Positions 42,625 to 51,066 of a stretch of 64,000 nucleotides of DNA are shown in pieces (the first letter of the stretch is position 1; each line of letters opens with the position of its first letter). Source of the stretch: Methanoregula sp. (GTDB lineage: Archaea; Halobacteriota; Methanomicrobia; Methanomicrobiales; Methanospirillaceae). The stretch covers positions 44,927-108,926 of the forward strand of contig JAJRCF010000006.1 of the NCBI GenBank assembly GCA_028679075.1, in the 5' to 3' direction. Position numbers and translations under genes: made by a program. The notes under the pieces were generated by a model. It worked only from the letters and a program-made list of their open reading frames with translations, was not told the DNA's origin and searched no databases.

Positions 42625-43425
42625 TCAATCCTTTTTTACGAGATCGAATACCCAGCGGCTGATGCCCGGGGCCACGTTCCCGCAGGAGTTCTGGTACGTG
42701 AGATCGAAACCTTTCCCGGCAAGTTCCTCCACCAGTGCAGGGATCTCGTTTCCTGCCCTGAACGTGTAAAAATGGATCATGCCGTCCCCTGCCGCGAAGG
42801 GTGAGAGCACGTCGAGGATGGATTCCATGCCGTACGGTGTCGGGATGATAATCCGGTCAAACTGCCTTTTTGGCAGGAGTGTGGTGTCGCGTGCATCGCC
42901 CATGATGGTCGTCATCGCGTTCCGGACATGGTTCAGTGCAATATTCTCCTGGAGCCATGCATACGCGTCACGGTTCTGTTCGACCGCAACGACCCGGCCT
43001 CCCCGGGCTGCGGCCGGGATGGCAAAGGGCCCGACTCCGCAGAAGGGGACGAGGACTGCTTCCCCGGGTTCGACCTGGTCCGTGACCCGCATGCGCTCGG
43101 AGGCAAGGTGGTTATTGAAAAAGACCTTCGTGACATCGAACCGGTACTGGAAACCAAACTCGCGGTACCGGGTGATTGTGGTATCGCCGGCAAGGATCTC
43201 GTACGACGCGGTCCTCGCATCCGTCCGGACCTTGTGCACCTTGTTGAGGACGGTGTATATGTTTTTCCTGCTGGCGAGGATCGTTTCTGCGATGGTCTTT
43301 TTGTATTCATCCAGTTCAGGAGGAATCGAGACAATGGCGATATCCCCGATCACATCGAAATGGCCGGAGAACCGGTTCAGCGCATCATCAGGCACAGCGC
43401 CCTTAAGGCGGTCTTTGAGTCGCAT
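42625..43425 (-). CDS. Trm5/TYW2-family tRNA methyltransferase
   Basis: A 266-residue S-adenosylmethionine-dependent methyltransferase. The N-terminal part FDVIGDIAIVSIPPELDEYK and FFNNHLASERMRVTDQV, SAM-binding VLVPFCGVGPFAIPAAA, the acidic EQNRDAYAWLQENIALN and GDARD are those of archaeal Trm5, which methylates G37 of tRNA. The catalytic NLP/NPP-type motif is replaced by DRIIIPTPYGM, so activity may differ. Start at ATG 43425 because everything upstream in the track reads through another gene. Follows the small membrane gene. Confidence 0.8.
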   Translation of the reverse strand: MRLKDRLKGAVPDDALNRFSGHFDVIGDIAIVSIPPELDEYKKTIAETILASRKNIYTVLNKVHKVRTDARTASYEILAGDTTITRYREFGFQYRFDVTKVFFNNHLASERMRVTDQVEPGEAVLVPFCGVGPFAIPAAARGGRVVAVEQNRDAYAWLQENIALNHVRNAMTTIMGDARDTTLLPKRQFDRIIIPTPYGMESILDVLSPFAAGDGMIHFYTFRAGNEIPALVEELAGKGFDLTYQNSCGNVAPGISRWVFDLVKKD

Positions 43426-43445
43426 CTTTTTAAGAAGATCTGTGT

Positions 43446-43649
43446 CTACATCATCTCGTACAGGGAGAGTCCGGCAATGCACACGGCCGAGAAGAAAAGT
43501 ACAAGGGCGATATTGATCAGTTTGTCCCGGTCTGTCATCACCGTCCACCGGGGCTGCTGGCGCTTCGCGGCATACCCGATGAAAAGGCCGATCACCGTCC
43601 CTGCAAGGGTGCCGAGCGCGATGACCATGAGGATATCGAAGGTGTTCAT
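43446..43649 (-). CDS. small membrane protein
   Basis: A 67-residue protein with two helices (ILMVIALGTLAGTVIGLFIGYA and LINIALVLFFSAVCIAGL) joined by a polar loop (KRQQPRWTVMTDRDK). It ends 20 bases before the Trm5-like gene on the same strand, so they are probably co-transcribed. Function unknown; no catalytic motif. Confidence 0.65.
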   Translation of the reverse strand: MNTFDILMVIALGTLAGTVIGLFIGYAAKRQQPRWTVMTDRDKLINIALVLFFSAVCIAGLSLYEMM

Positions 43650-43738
43650 GATCTCTTTTTATCCGGTTGCCTGTTTTCCGATATAAACCCGTGTACGGGT
43701 AATGCAAAAGCCGGCCCGGGTGTGGTGCGAAAAAAAAA

Positions 43739-44716
43739 TTACCGGGACCGCGACCGGAAATACCCGATCGATGCGGCTGCTGCACAGAGTGACAGCAGGG
43801 CCCCCGCAGTGAGCCCCGGTGTCTTCAGCGGGAAGGCCGGCAGGGGGGATGATGACGAGAGGGTGACTTCCAGGGGAGAGGTTGTGCCCGCAGTAATCAT
43901 GACCTGTTGCCGGACGGGAACATACCCGTCTTTTGCGATCTCAACGGTGAGGTTGCCCGGGAGGATGTTCGTTATGGTGACCGGGGATATCCCGGCAAGG
44001 GTCCCGTCCAGGGATACGTTTGCGCCGGCAGGGGTGGTATTGATGACCAGCGTCCCTCTCTCGGGGGCAAGGACCGCAGTGACCTCCCCCTGTTCACCGG
44101 AGCGGATCACGGCAGTCGCAGTAACCGGGGTAAACCCGAACTTCGAGACATTAACGGTGTAGGTCCCCGGATCGATGCTGTTCAGCGTCAGGGGTGACTT
44201 TCCCTTGTATACTCCGTTCACGACCACCGATGCATCGGCCGGCTCGGATATGACGAGGAGGGATCCGGGCACGGCCTGTGTTGCCGGTGTACTGATGGAG
44301 ATGGACGGCCTGCCAAGAGTCACTGATATGGTGCCGTATTCCGCGTTCTGCAGGTGTGCACGGTCGTTTGGGCCATTGACGACCCAGATCGTGTATGTCC
44401 CGTCATCGAGGCGCCCGTTGATGTTGTTCGTATGCCAGTTGTAACTCCAGCTGTCATCCTCCCCGTTCACCTGCACGACGGTAAACCCTCCATCCTCCGC
44501 AAGTTTTGTCATGTCATTGAGGGCAACCCCGTTTGACGGGAGGTTGGGGCCGGTCAGGAAGAGGTACACGGAATTGCTGGTCGGGGAGTACCCGGAGAGC
44601 GGGATCGTATCTCCCGAGTATGCCTGGATGCCCATTCCCGCTGAGGCGCTGCCGGCAAGGAGCAGGCAGGCGAGCAGGAACAGGACCATCATAACGGGTT
44701 TGTGGAAGCAGGACAT
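43739..44716 (-). CDS. PEGA-domain surface protein
   Basis: A 325-residue protein with a signal sequence (MVLFLLACLLLAGSASA), an N-terminal domain (GIQAYSGDTIPLSGYSPTS) of about 130 residues, and two PEGA repeats (SEPADASVVVNGVYKGKSP and TTPAGANVSLDGTLAGISP), each carrying the expected Gly-Asn/Asp turn, followed by a C-terminal helix. PEGA domains are found in archaeal and bacterial surface proteins and often bind the envelope. Start taken at ATG 44716, giving a normal signal peptide. Divergent from the MFS gene. Confidence 0.82.
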   Translation of the reverse strand: MSCFHKPVMMVLFLLACLLLAGSASAGMGIQAYSGDTIPLSGYSPTSNSVYLFLTGPNLPSNGVALNDMTKLAEDGGFTVVQVNGEDDSWSYNWHTNNINGRLDDGTYTIWVVNGPNDRAHLQNAEYGTISVTLGRPSISISTPATQAVPGSLLVISEPADASVVVNGVYKGKSPLTLNSIDPGTYTVNVSKFGFTPVTATAVIRSGEQGEVTAVLAPERGTLVINTTPAGANVSLDGTLAGISPVTITNILPGNLTVEIAKDGYVPVRQQVMITAGTTSPLEVTLSSSSPLPAFPLKTPGLTAGALLSLCAAAASIGYFRSRSR

Positions 44717-44904
44717 ATATATCAGATCTATTATCATACCTGATCCCATTAAGTCTTTCAGATACGCATCTCCCTCCCTTGTCCTGCATCCTCGCCGGCA
44801 CGCCCCTCCGCACGCCACGGCCCGGGGGAACTCCCGGCAGTACCGGGACCAGCACGTTTCACAACTTCTTTGTGCCTGCCCTTCCTAAACGGTGTATACC
44901 CATC

Positions 44905-46293
44905 ATGCCCGAGACCCGGAAGATCGCCCTCTTCATTGCCCTCCTTGCCGGCTTCCTGACACCGTTTGACCTCTCCGCGGTCAACATCGCCCTCCCTTCC
45001 ATCAGCGGGGAGTTTTCGATGGACGCCATCGAGATGGGCTGGGTCGCATCGGCCTATCTCCTCGCATCCGCCGTGTTCCTCCTGCCGTTTGGCAGGATTG
45101 CCGACATCTACGGGCGGAAAAAAATATTTACTGGTGGGCTCTTCATCTTCACGCTGGCATCCGTCCTGATGATCTTCTCCACGTCGTCGCTGATGATCAT
45201 TCTCGTGCGCCTGCTCCAGGGGTTTGGCGGGGCGATGATCTTCGGGACGGCGGTCGCTATCCTCACGTCCGTGACCCCGGCGCACGAACGGGGCAGGGCA
45301 CTGGGAATTTACACCACCGCGGTCTATTTCGGGCTCTCCACCGGGCCGTTTTTTGGCGGGATCCTGACAGAATATCTTGGCTGGAGGAGTATCTTCCTCG
45401 TCAATATCCCCATCGGGGTGTTCACCATCGCGATGATCCTCCTGTTCTTAAAGGACGAGTGGGCGGACTGCTGCGGGGAGACGTTCGATACCGGCGGGGC
45501 GATCCGGTACGGACTCGGCCTTGTCTGCGTGATGTACGGGTTTTCCCTGCTCCCCGGGATCACGGGTTTTGTCCTGCTCATTGCCGGAAGTGCCATTCTG
45601 GTATGGTTTATCCAAAAAGAACTCCGCATCGACTATCCCCTGCTGGACATGGCACTCTTCACCGGGAACCGGGTTTTTGCCTTCTCGAATCTGGCCGCCC
45701 TGATCAATTACAGCGCAACCTTTGCGGTCACGTTCTTTTTGAGCCTGTACCTCCAGTATGTCAGGGATTTCACCCCGCAGCATGCAGGAATGCTTCTCGT
45801 GGTACAGCCGGTGGTCCAGGCACTCTTCTCACCGGCGGCGGGCATCCTGTCCGACCGGATGGAGCCGGGCAGGATCGCATCGGCGGGTATGGCACTGACC
45901 GCACTGGGACTCATCCTTCTCATCACCGTAGATGCCACGACCTCGCTCGTCATGTTTATCCTCATCCTCGTCATCCTCGGTGCCGGGCTCGGGCTCTTCT
46001 CCTCGCCGAATACCAATGCGATCATGGGCTCGGTTGACCGGAAGAAATACGGCGTTGCTTCCGGGACGCTGGGCACGATGCGGCTTGTCGGCCAGATGTT
46101 CTCGATGGGTATTGCCATGATGATCCTGGCGATCTACATAGGTGACGTGCAGATCACCGAATCGCTCTATCCGGCATTTATCGGGAGCATGCGGATCTGT
46201 TTTGGTATCTTTGCCGTGCTCTGCATTGCCGGGGTCTTCTTCTCCCTGGTGCGGCACACCCCCATTCCCGCCCCCATAACCAACAGCCCGTGA
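44905..46293 (+). CDS. MFS exporter of the DHA2 (14-helix) family
   Basis: A 462-residue transporter of the EmrB/QacA type, 14 helices. The first loop has motif A-like GRIADIYGRKKIFTG, the first helix has DLSAVNIALPSISG, helix 4 GFGGAMIFGTAVAIL, and the motif C-like TGPFFGGILTEYLGW. These pumps export drugs or metabolites against protons. The 42-residue N-terminal extension in the track is not membrane-like and lacks a ribosome-binding site, so the start is ATG 44905. Confidence 0.9.
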   Translation: MPETRKIALFIALLAGFLTPFDLSAVNIALPSISGEFSMDAIEMGWVASAYLLASAVFLLPFGRIADIYGRKKIFTGGLFIFTLASVLMIFSTSSLMIILVRLLQGFGGAMIFGTAVAILTSVTPAHERGRALGIYTTAVYFGLSTGPFFGGILTEYLGWRSIFLVNIPIGVFTIAMILLFLKDEWADCCGETFDTGGAIRYGLGLVCVMYGFSLLPGITGFVLLIAGSAILVWFIQKELRIDYPLLDMALFTGNRVFAFSNLAALINYSATFAVTFFLSLYLQYVRDFTPQHAGMLLVVQPVVQALFSPAAGILSDRMEPGRIASAGMALTALGLILLITVDATTSLVMFILILVILGAGLGLFSSPNTNAIMGSVDRKKYGVASGTLGTMRLVGQMFSMGIAMMILAIYIGDVQITESLYPAFIGSMRICFGIFAVLCIAGVFFSLVRHTPIPAPITNSP

Positions 46294-46432
46294 TGGCGTA
46301 CCCGTATCTGGCCCGGGCTACCCCCCGCCCTCCCGAATTCCGTTCACAACCTGTATTTCATATGCCGGGCGACCCGTGATAAACGGGCGTTATTTATATG
46401 CTTCCTGAACCAAAGTCACCGTACGGATACGT

Positions 46433-46771
46433 ATGACGTTAGAAACCACCACCATCAAAAACACCTGTATCGTCTCGGTCCCGGAGCGCCTCGATGGCAG
46501 CACGGCACCGGATATGGAGACGGAGCTCCGGAAGATCCTCGCGGGTGAACACCAGAAAAACGTGATCTTTGATTTCTCCCTGACAAATTATCTTGCCAGT
46601 GCCGGCATGAGGGCGGTGCTCCAGCTCTCACGTGACCTGATGAAAGCCGGTGGGAAGGTCATCCTTGTCGAGCTCCGCCCGACCGTGTACAAGGTCTTCG
46701 ACATTGCCGGGTTCACGAGTATCTTTACCATCTGCACCTCCCGGGAAGAGGCACTGCAGAAAATACCGTGA
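46433..46771 (+). CDS. STAS-domain (anti-sigma factor antagonist-like) protein
   Basis: A 112-residue protein made of a single STAS domain: CIVSVPERLDGSTAPDMET, then NVIFDFSLTNYLASAGMRAV with Ser56 at the phosphorylation position of SpoIIAA-type proteins, and a C-terminal helix. Such proteins are phosphorylated by a serine kinase and dephosphorylated by PP2C enzymes, and the RsbU-like phosphatase at 30.8 kb is a candidate partner. TATA-like TTATTTATATG lies near 46390. Single gene. Confidence 0.85.
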   Translation: MTLETTTIKNTCIVSVPERLDGSTAPDMETELRKILAGEHQKNVIFDFSLTNYLASAGMRAVLQLSRDLMKAGGKVILVELRPTVYKVFDIAGFTSIFTICTSREEALQKIP

Positions 46772-46775
46772 CCGG

Positions 46776-47117
46776 TCAGGTTTTCTCTTCCTCTTTTGCC
46801 TGCCCGGTCTCTCCCTTGAAATAGTCCACCCAGGCCTGCCGCGTCTCCTTCTGGAGCATGCTGTTTCCCAGGTGCTGCCAGAGCGCGATGAGCACCAGCA
46901 GGTAGGCAAGGGTCCTGATGATAATCAGGGGGACCGTCAGGGGCACCTTGAGGCCGGCCAGCGTGGCTGCATGGGATATGCCGAACAACCCGAATGCTGC
47001 CCCGATGAATGCCGGCAGCATCTCGCCGCTCTTCCGGAAACAGAGAAAACCGAGGACAACGATCGCTATGCACAACAGCAGGTTGACAAACAGGATCGGG
47101 TCCCATTCCAGCGCCAT
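46776..47117 (-). CDS. small membrane protein of unknown function
   Basis: A 113-residue protein with three helices (FVNLLLCIAIVVLGFLC, GAAFGLFGISHAATLAGL and IIIRTLAYLLVLIALW) and a charged C-terminal tail (QAWVDYFKGETGQAKEEE). It is convergent with the STAS gene with four bases between stops. Similar proteins occur in methanogens; no function known. Confidence 0.65.
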   Translation of the reverse strand: MALEWDPILFVNLLLCIAIVVLGFLCFRKSGEMLPAFIGAAFGLFGISHAATLAGLKVPLTVPLIIIRTLAYLLVLIALWQHLGNSMLQKETRQAWVDYFKGETGQAKEEEKT

Positions 47118-47248
47118 GATCTATTCTCGTACTGAACTGGGAAACGGTACTCTAAAAGAATTCCGATCTGTCCGTCGGAATTTGTAGATGACTGCGGATG
47201 AAAGCGGTTGCTCCTGCATATGGCCACAGCCGGGACAGGGAACGCGGA

Positions 47249-47911
47249 TTACGGGAGGAGCTCAAGGGTTTCGCCCGGCATCAGCACCTGCACCTTCAGG
47301 TCCGTTGTCCGTTCAACTGCCGTTTTCAGGGCCAGCGGATCGGCAGCGATCCGGTCCCACGTATTGTAATGGATGGGGATGACCGTCCTGGCGCCGATGA
47401 AATTTGCCGCCATCATCGCCTCGGTGACACCCATCGTATACCTTCCCCCGATGGGGAGGAGCGCCACGTCCGGGTGATAGAGCTCCCCGATCAGTTTCAT
47501 ATCGGAGAAGAGGGCGGTATCCCCCGCGTGGTATACCTTCACGGCATCCATCCCGATCACAAAACCCGCCGGTGCACCCGCTGAAAAACCCGGCCCCGCC
47601 TCTTCTATTGCCGTTGAATGGACCGCCTGCGTCATGGTGAACGAGACCCCGTCGACCACCTGGGTCCCGCCGATGTTCATGCTCTCGACAGGAACTCCCT
47701 TCGTTTTAAGATATTTTGCGATCTCCGTGATGGCAACGGTCTTTCTCCCCAGAGACACGGTCTCTCCCATGTGGTCGTTGTGCCCGTGGGTGACGGCAAC
47801 AATATCAGGATTGGTGGCGGCAACGCTTCCCCCTTCGATGAAGGGATCGATGAGGACTTTTTTTGTGCCGGAGAGGAGCACGCAGGAATGGCCGAGCCAG
47901 GTGAGTTGCAT
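47249..47911 (-). CDS. UPF0173 metallo-beta-lactamase-fold hydrolase
   Basis: A 220-residue metal hydrolase: MQLTWLGHSCVLLSGTKKVLIDP, metal-binding HGHNDHMG, a His in MTQAVHS, YHAGDTALF with Asp, and a final His in VIPIHYNTW. These are the UPF0173 family metal ligands; such enzymes often hydrolyse phosphodiesters or lactones. The start at 47911 (MQLTWLGH) is the family start. Single gene, divergent from nothing nearby. Confidence 0.92.
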   Translation of the reverse strand: MQLTWLGHSCVLLSGTKKVLIDPFIEGGSVAATNPDIVAVTHGHNDHMGETVSLGRKTVAITEIAKYLKTKGVPVESMNIGGTQVVDGVSFTMTQAVHSTAIEEAGPGFSAGAPAGFVIGMDAVKVYHAGDTALFSDMKLIGELYHPDVALLPIGGRYTMGVTEAMMAANFIGARTVIPIHYNTWDRIAADPLALKTAVERTTDLKVQVLMPGETLELLP

Positions 47912-48029
47912 ATATGCAGATCGGATTACGTACGAATGAACATTACTCTCAAGGGACCCGAAGAGGCGGGCATGGAGCGAGTGATCCGTTCGTAAAAAAG
48001 TATTGGCCAATGGCCGGGGAAACGGTCCC

Positions 48030-48638
48030 TTATGTCACATCGATCAGTTCGGCTTCCGTGATATCGATGGAATCGCCAAGGCTGTCGGCAGTGGCGCTCC
48101 GGGTCATCTGCTCCGTGAGATCCCGGTCTTCCATCACATCGCGGATGCGGTCGATATACGGATCGATGGTCGGGTCTTCCTGCTCCTCGATCACGTGCCG
48201 GTATTCCCGAAGGGTCGATGGGCTTACCCCAAGTTCTTCGGATACCTCTTTCATGGTCTTCCCGGACTCGATCAGTGCCTCCATCTGCTCCTTGTCAAAG
48301 GGCATCTTGAAGTCAAGTTCCCGGAAGAGCTTGAGCCGTACCCGTGCCCGTGCTACCGTCTTTGACAGTTTCTCGTCCCCGAGTTCGCGTGCAATCTCGG
48401 TGTCATTCTTCTCTGCATAGAATGAAGTGACGAGTTTTGCCAGCTGGATCGGTTTTAAGGAGGTCTTGAATATTCCCTGTTCCGTGATCTCTCTCATGAC
48501 GAGAGCGACCTCGCGTTCGATCGCGTCACTGTCTCTTAAAGTGCCATGGATATTTTTCATGGGTTCGACGATCTTGGTCTTGCCCGACATGGAACTGAAG
48601 AGTTTCAGAAGATGTGCTTTACGTTTGTCTTCGGTCAT
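48030..48638 (-). CDS. helix-turn-helix protein resembling archaeal CMI4-type regulators
   Basis: A 202-residue acidic protein without membrane segments. The middle TSFYAEKNDTEIARELGDEKLSKTVARAR and later SGKTMKEVSEELGVSPSTLREYRHV have the pattern of two helix-turn-helix units. The layout (polar N-terminus, TLRDSDAIEREVALVMREI, then the HTH pair) is like haloarchaeal conditioned-medium-induced protein 4. A regulatory role is likely, targets unknown. Divergent from the GlyRS gene. Confidence 0.55.
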   Translation of the reverse strand: MTEDKRKAHLLKLFSSMSGKTKIVEPMKNIHGTLRDSDAIEREVALVMREITEQGIFKTSLKPIQLAKLVTSFYAEKNDTEIARELGDEKLSKTVARARVRLKLFRELDFKMPFDKEQMEALIESGKTMKEVSEELGVSPSTLREYRHVIEEQEDPTIDPYIDRIRDVMEDRDLTEQMTRSATADSLGDSIDITEAELIDVT

Positions 48639-48976
48639 TGCATACCCCGTATTGGGATTAGGATATACAATACTTCGTCAGCTATTTAATGCTATCTTTA
48701 CGCGTTGTTTGACCAAAAGACGTATAAATCGGTTCTAATTTTTTTTAACTCCATGGTGTTTTTTGTACCAGTTTTGATCAAAAAAGGACCTGTTTGTGTA
48801 AACCGGAACAGCTACATCCATGAGCCCGGAAGTTTCCCGGAAATTCCGGAAGTCCCGCGGAAAAGAGAACGGGACGCCCCGGGATCGCCTCCCCGCGTTC
48901 TGTCCCGGTGCATATTTTCATCAGAGTCTTTTTGTCGCCAGTCGATCAACAGTATAAGAACGAATTCGTGATCACC
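48639..48976 (+). other. divergent promoter region between the HTH gene and glyS
   Basis: AAGACGTATAAATCGG (48718-48733) holds a TATA element for the GlyRS transcript or an upstream leader, and GGATATACAATAC near 48662 one for the HTH gene on the minus strand. An A-run AAAAAAGGACC near 48783 and CCCGGAAGTTTCCCGG (48824-48839 region) are short inverted repeats. No gene seen. Confidence 0.4.
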
Positions 48977-50698
48977 ATGAGCGATGTCTTTGAGAACGTG
49001 ATGGAACTTGCCAAACGCCGGGGTTTCATCTGGCCAACGTCCGAGTGTTACGGTGCCGTGGCGGGGTTTATCGATTACGGCCCGCTCGGCGCAATGATGA
49101 AGCGGCGGATCGAGAATATCTGGCGGGATTTTTACGTCATCCGTGAAGGGTACTACGAGATTGAATGCCCCACGATCGCACAGGAGGCCGTCTTTATCGC
49201 CTCCGGCCACGTTGCCGGGTTCGCCGACAAGATGTGCCAGTGCCCGCACTGCAGGGAGTTCCTGAGGGCAGACCATGTAGCGGAAGGCGGCGGAGTAAAG
49301 AACGCGTCCACCATGAAGAACGAGGAGCTTGCTCTCGCCCTCGCAGGCTGCAAGTGCCTTGCCTGCGAAGAGGTGCTCGGGAAAGTCGAGGTCTTCGGGT
49401 TCAACCTGATGTTCAAGACCTCCATCGGCCCCGATTCACAACGGGTCGGCTACCTCCGTCCCGAGACCGCACAGGGGATGTTCGTTGATTTCTCCCGGCT
49501 CCTCCGGTTCTACCGCGACAAGCTCCCGTTCGGCGCCGTCCAGATCGGCAAGTCCTACCGGAACGAGATCTCCCCCCGGCAGGGTATGATCCGGCTCCGC
49601 GAGTTCACGCAGGCCGAGGCCGAGATCTTCGTCCACCCGGACGAGAAGAACAAACACCCCCGGTTCCACCGCTACGCTGATTACCGGATGCCGCTTCTTA
49701 CCTTCGGCCAGCAGCAGAAATGCGAAGAGGCCGTCTCGCTTTCAATGCGGGAGGCCGTGGACAAGGGCGTCATCGCAAACGAATACCTCGCGTACTACGT
49801 GGCCCTGACCCACGAGATGCTCGTCTCCATCGGGATAAAGCCCGAGCGGCTCCGGTTCCGGCAGCACCTCCCCGATGAACGGGCGCATTATGCGACCGAC
49901 TGCTGGGACGCCGAGATCCTGTCCGACCGGTTCGGCTGGGTCGAAACCGTGGGCCTTGCCGACCGCACCAATTACGACCTCAATGCCCATGCAAAGGAGA
50001 GCGGGACCCCGATGACCGTCTTCATCCAGTACGCTGAGCCAAAAAAGGTCCCGCGCCGTCGGATCATCCCCAACATGGGTGTGCTCGGGAAACAGTACCG
50101 CAACAAGGCGAAGGCAATTTTCGAGGCACTCGGGAATTCAACTCCCACCGCGGACGGTGCTGATGTTGTTATCGATGGCGAGAAGATCCATATCCCTGCC
50201 GACCTCTTCGAGGTCCGCGACGAGGTCGTGGATATCCGGGGCGAGGACATCGTCCCGCACGTGATCGAACCCTCGTACGGTATCGACAGGATGTGCTACG
50301 CGGTGCTCGAACAGGCCTACGATGAGGATGAGGCCGATGGCGAGAAGCGTACGGTCATGCGTTTCTCCCCGAAGGTGGCTCCGGTGCAGGTCGCGGTCTT
50401 CCCGCTCATGACCCGCGACGGGCTCGACACGATTGCAGATGAGATCACCCGGAAATTACATAAGGCCGGCATCCTGGCGGAGTACGACGACAGCGGGGCA
50501 ATCGGCCGGCGCTACCGGAGGCAGGACGAGATCGGGACGCCGTTCGCTGTTACTGTGGATTACGATACCAAAGAGAACAATACTGTCACCCTCCGGGACC
50601 GGGACAGCATGAAGCAGGTGCGGATTGCGATTGATAAGCTGCCGGAGACGCTCGCGGCGCTGGTCGAGGGGACGAAGACGTTTGGGGAACTGGGGTAA
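48977..50698 (+). CDS. glyS: glycyl-tRNA synthetase, archaeal/eukaryal type
   Basis: A 573-residue class II synthetase. The N-terminus KRRGFIWPTSECYGAVAGFIDYGPLG is typical; SYRNEISPRQGMIRLREF is motif 2, EPSYGIDRMCYAVLEQ near motif 3, and the C-terminal anticodon-binding domain is VAPVQVAVFPLMTRDGL onward. A zinc-ribbon-like set CQCPHCREF and CKCLACEE sits between. It charges tRNA-Gly with glycine. I start at 48977 (MSDVFENV); the longer track start includes an AT-rich leader. Confidence 0.96.
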   Translation: MSDVFENVMELAKRRGFIWPTSECYGAVAGFIDYGPLGAMMKRRIENIWRDFYVIREGYYEIECPTIAQEAVFIASGHVAGFADKMCQCPHCREFLRADHVAEGGGVKNASTMKNEELALALAGCKCLACEEVLGKVEVFGFNLMFKTSIGPDSQRVGYLRPETAQGMFVDFSRLLRFYRDKLPFGAVQIGKSYRNEISPRQGMIRLREFTQAEAEIFVHPDEKNKHPRFHRYADYRMPLLTFGQQQKCEEAVSLSMREAVDKGVIANEYLAYYVALTHEMLVSIGIKPERLRFRQHLPDERAHYATDCWDAEILSDRFGWVETVGLADRTNYDLNAHAKESGTPMTVFIQYAEPKKVPRRRIIPNMGVLGKQYRNKAKAIFEALGNSTPTADGADVVIDGEKIHIPADLFEVRDEVVDIRGEDIVPHVIEPSYGIDRMCYAVLEQAYDEDEADGEKRTVMRFSPKVAPVQVAVFPLMTRDGLDTIADEITRKLHKAGILAEYDDSGAIGRRYRRQDEIGTPFAVTVDYDTKENNTVTLRDRDSMKQVRIAIDKLPETLAALVEGTKTFGELG

Positions 50699-51066
50699 TC
50701 TAACTCTCCAATTTTCTTAATAGAATTCTTGTAATACTGATGGGGGCTTATGTACCCGTGCCCCTGTTTGGGAGAACTACCGCCGCTTCGAAGAACCTGA
50801 TGGTTTTTCTCAAAAACATTCCTCACTGATGCGATGACTGATTCCCCGAAGGACACCCCGCGGCGGCCTCATTTACTTATAAGAAATCGCATGCAAGTGA
50901 TTGCCGTGCCGCAGAGCGGCCCTGAGAGGCGGGGAGCCCTCATTTTCAACACAATTCACCCTAATGAGCAGATATCTCACGTCCTCTTTTCTATGAGCAT
51001 ACTCCCGGATCCAGATCAACACTCCTAATACCCGGTACAACAGACCATCAGCAGGACGATCCGGAT
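50699..51066 (+). other. gap with a weak hairpin-array relative
   Basis: CTTCGAAGAACCTGATGGTTTTTC near 50787-50812 (imperfect AAGAACC-TGAT-GGTTTTT hairpin) resembles the arrays at 2.0 and 14.2 kb. The rest includes possible promoter DNA for the sensor kinase gene (no clear TATA), and no gene. Confidence 0.4.
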
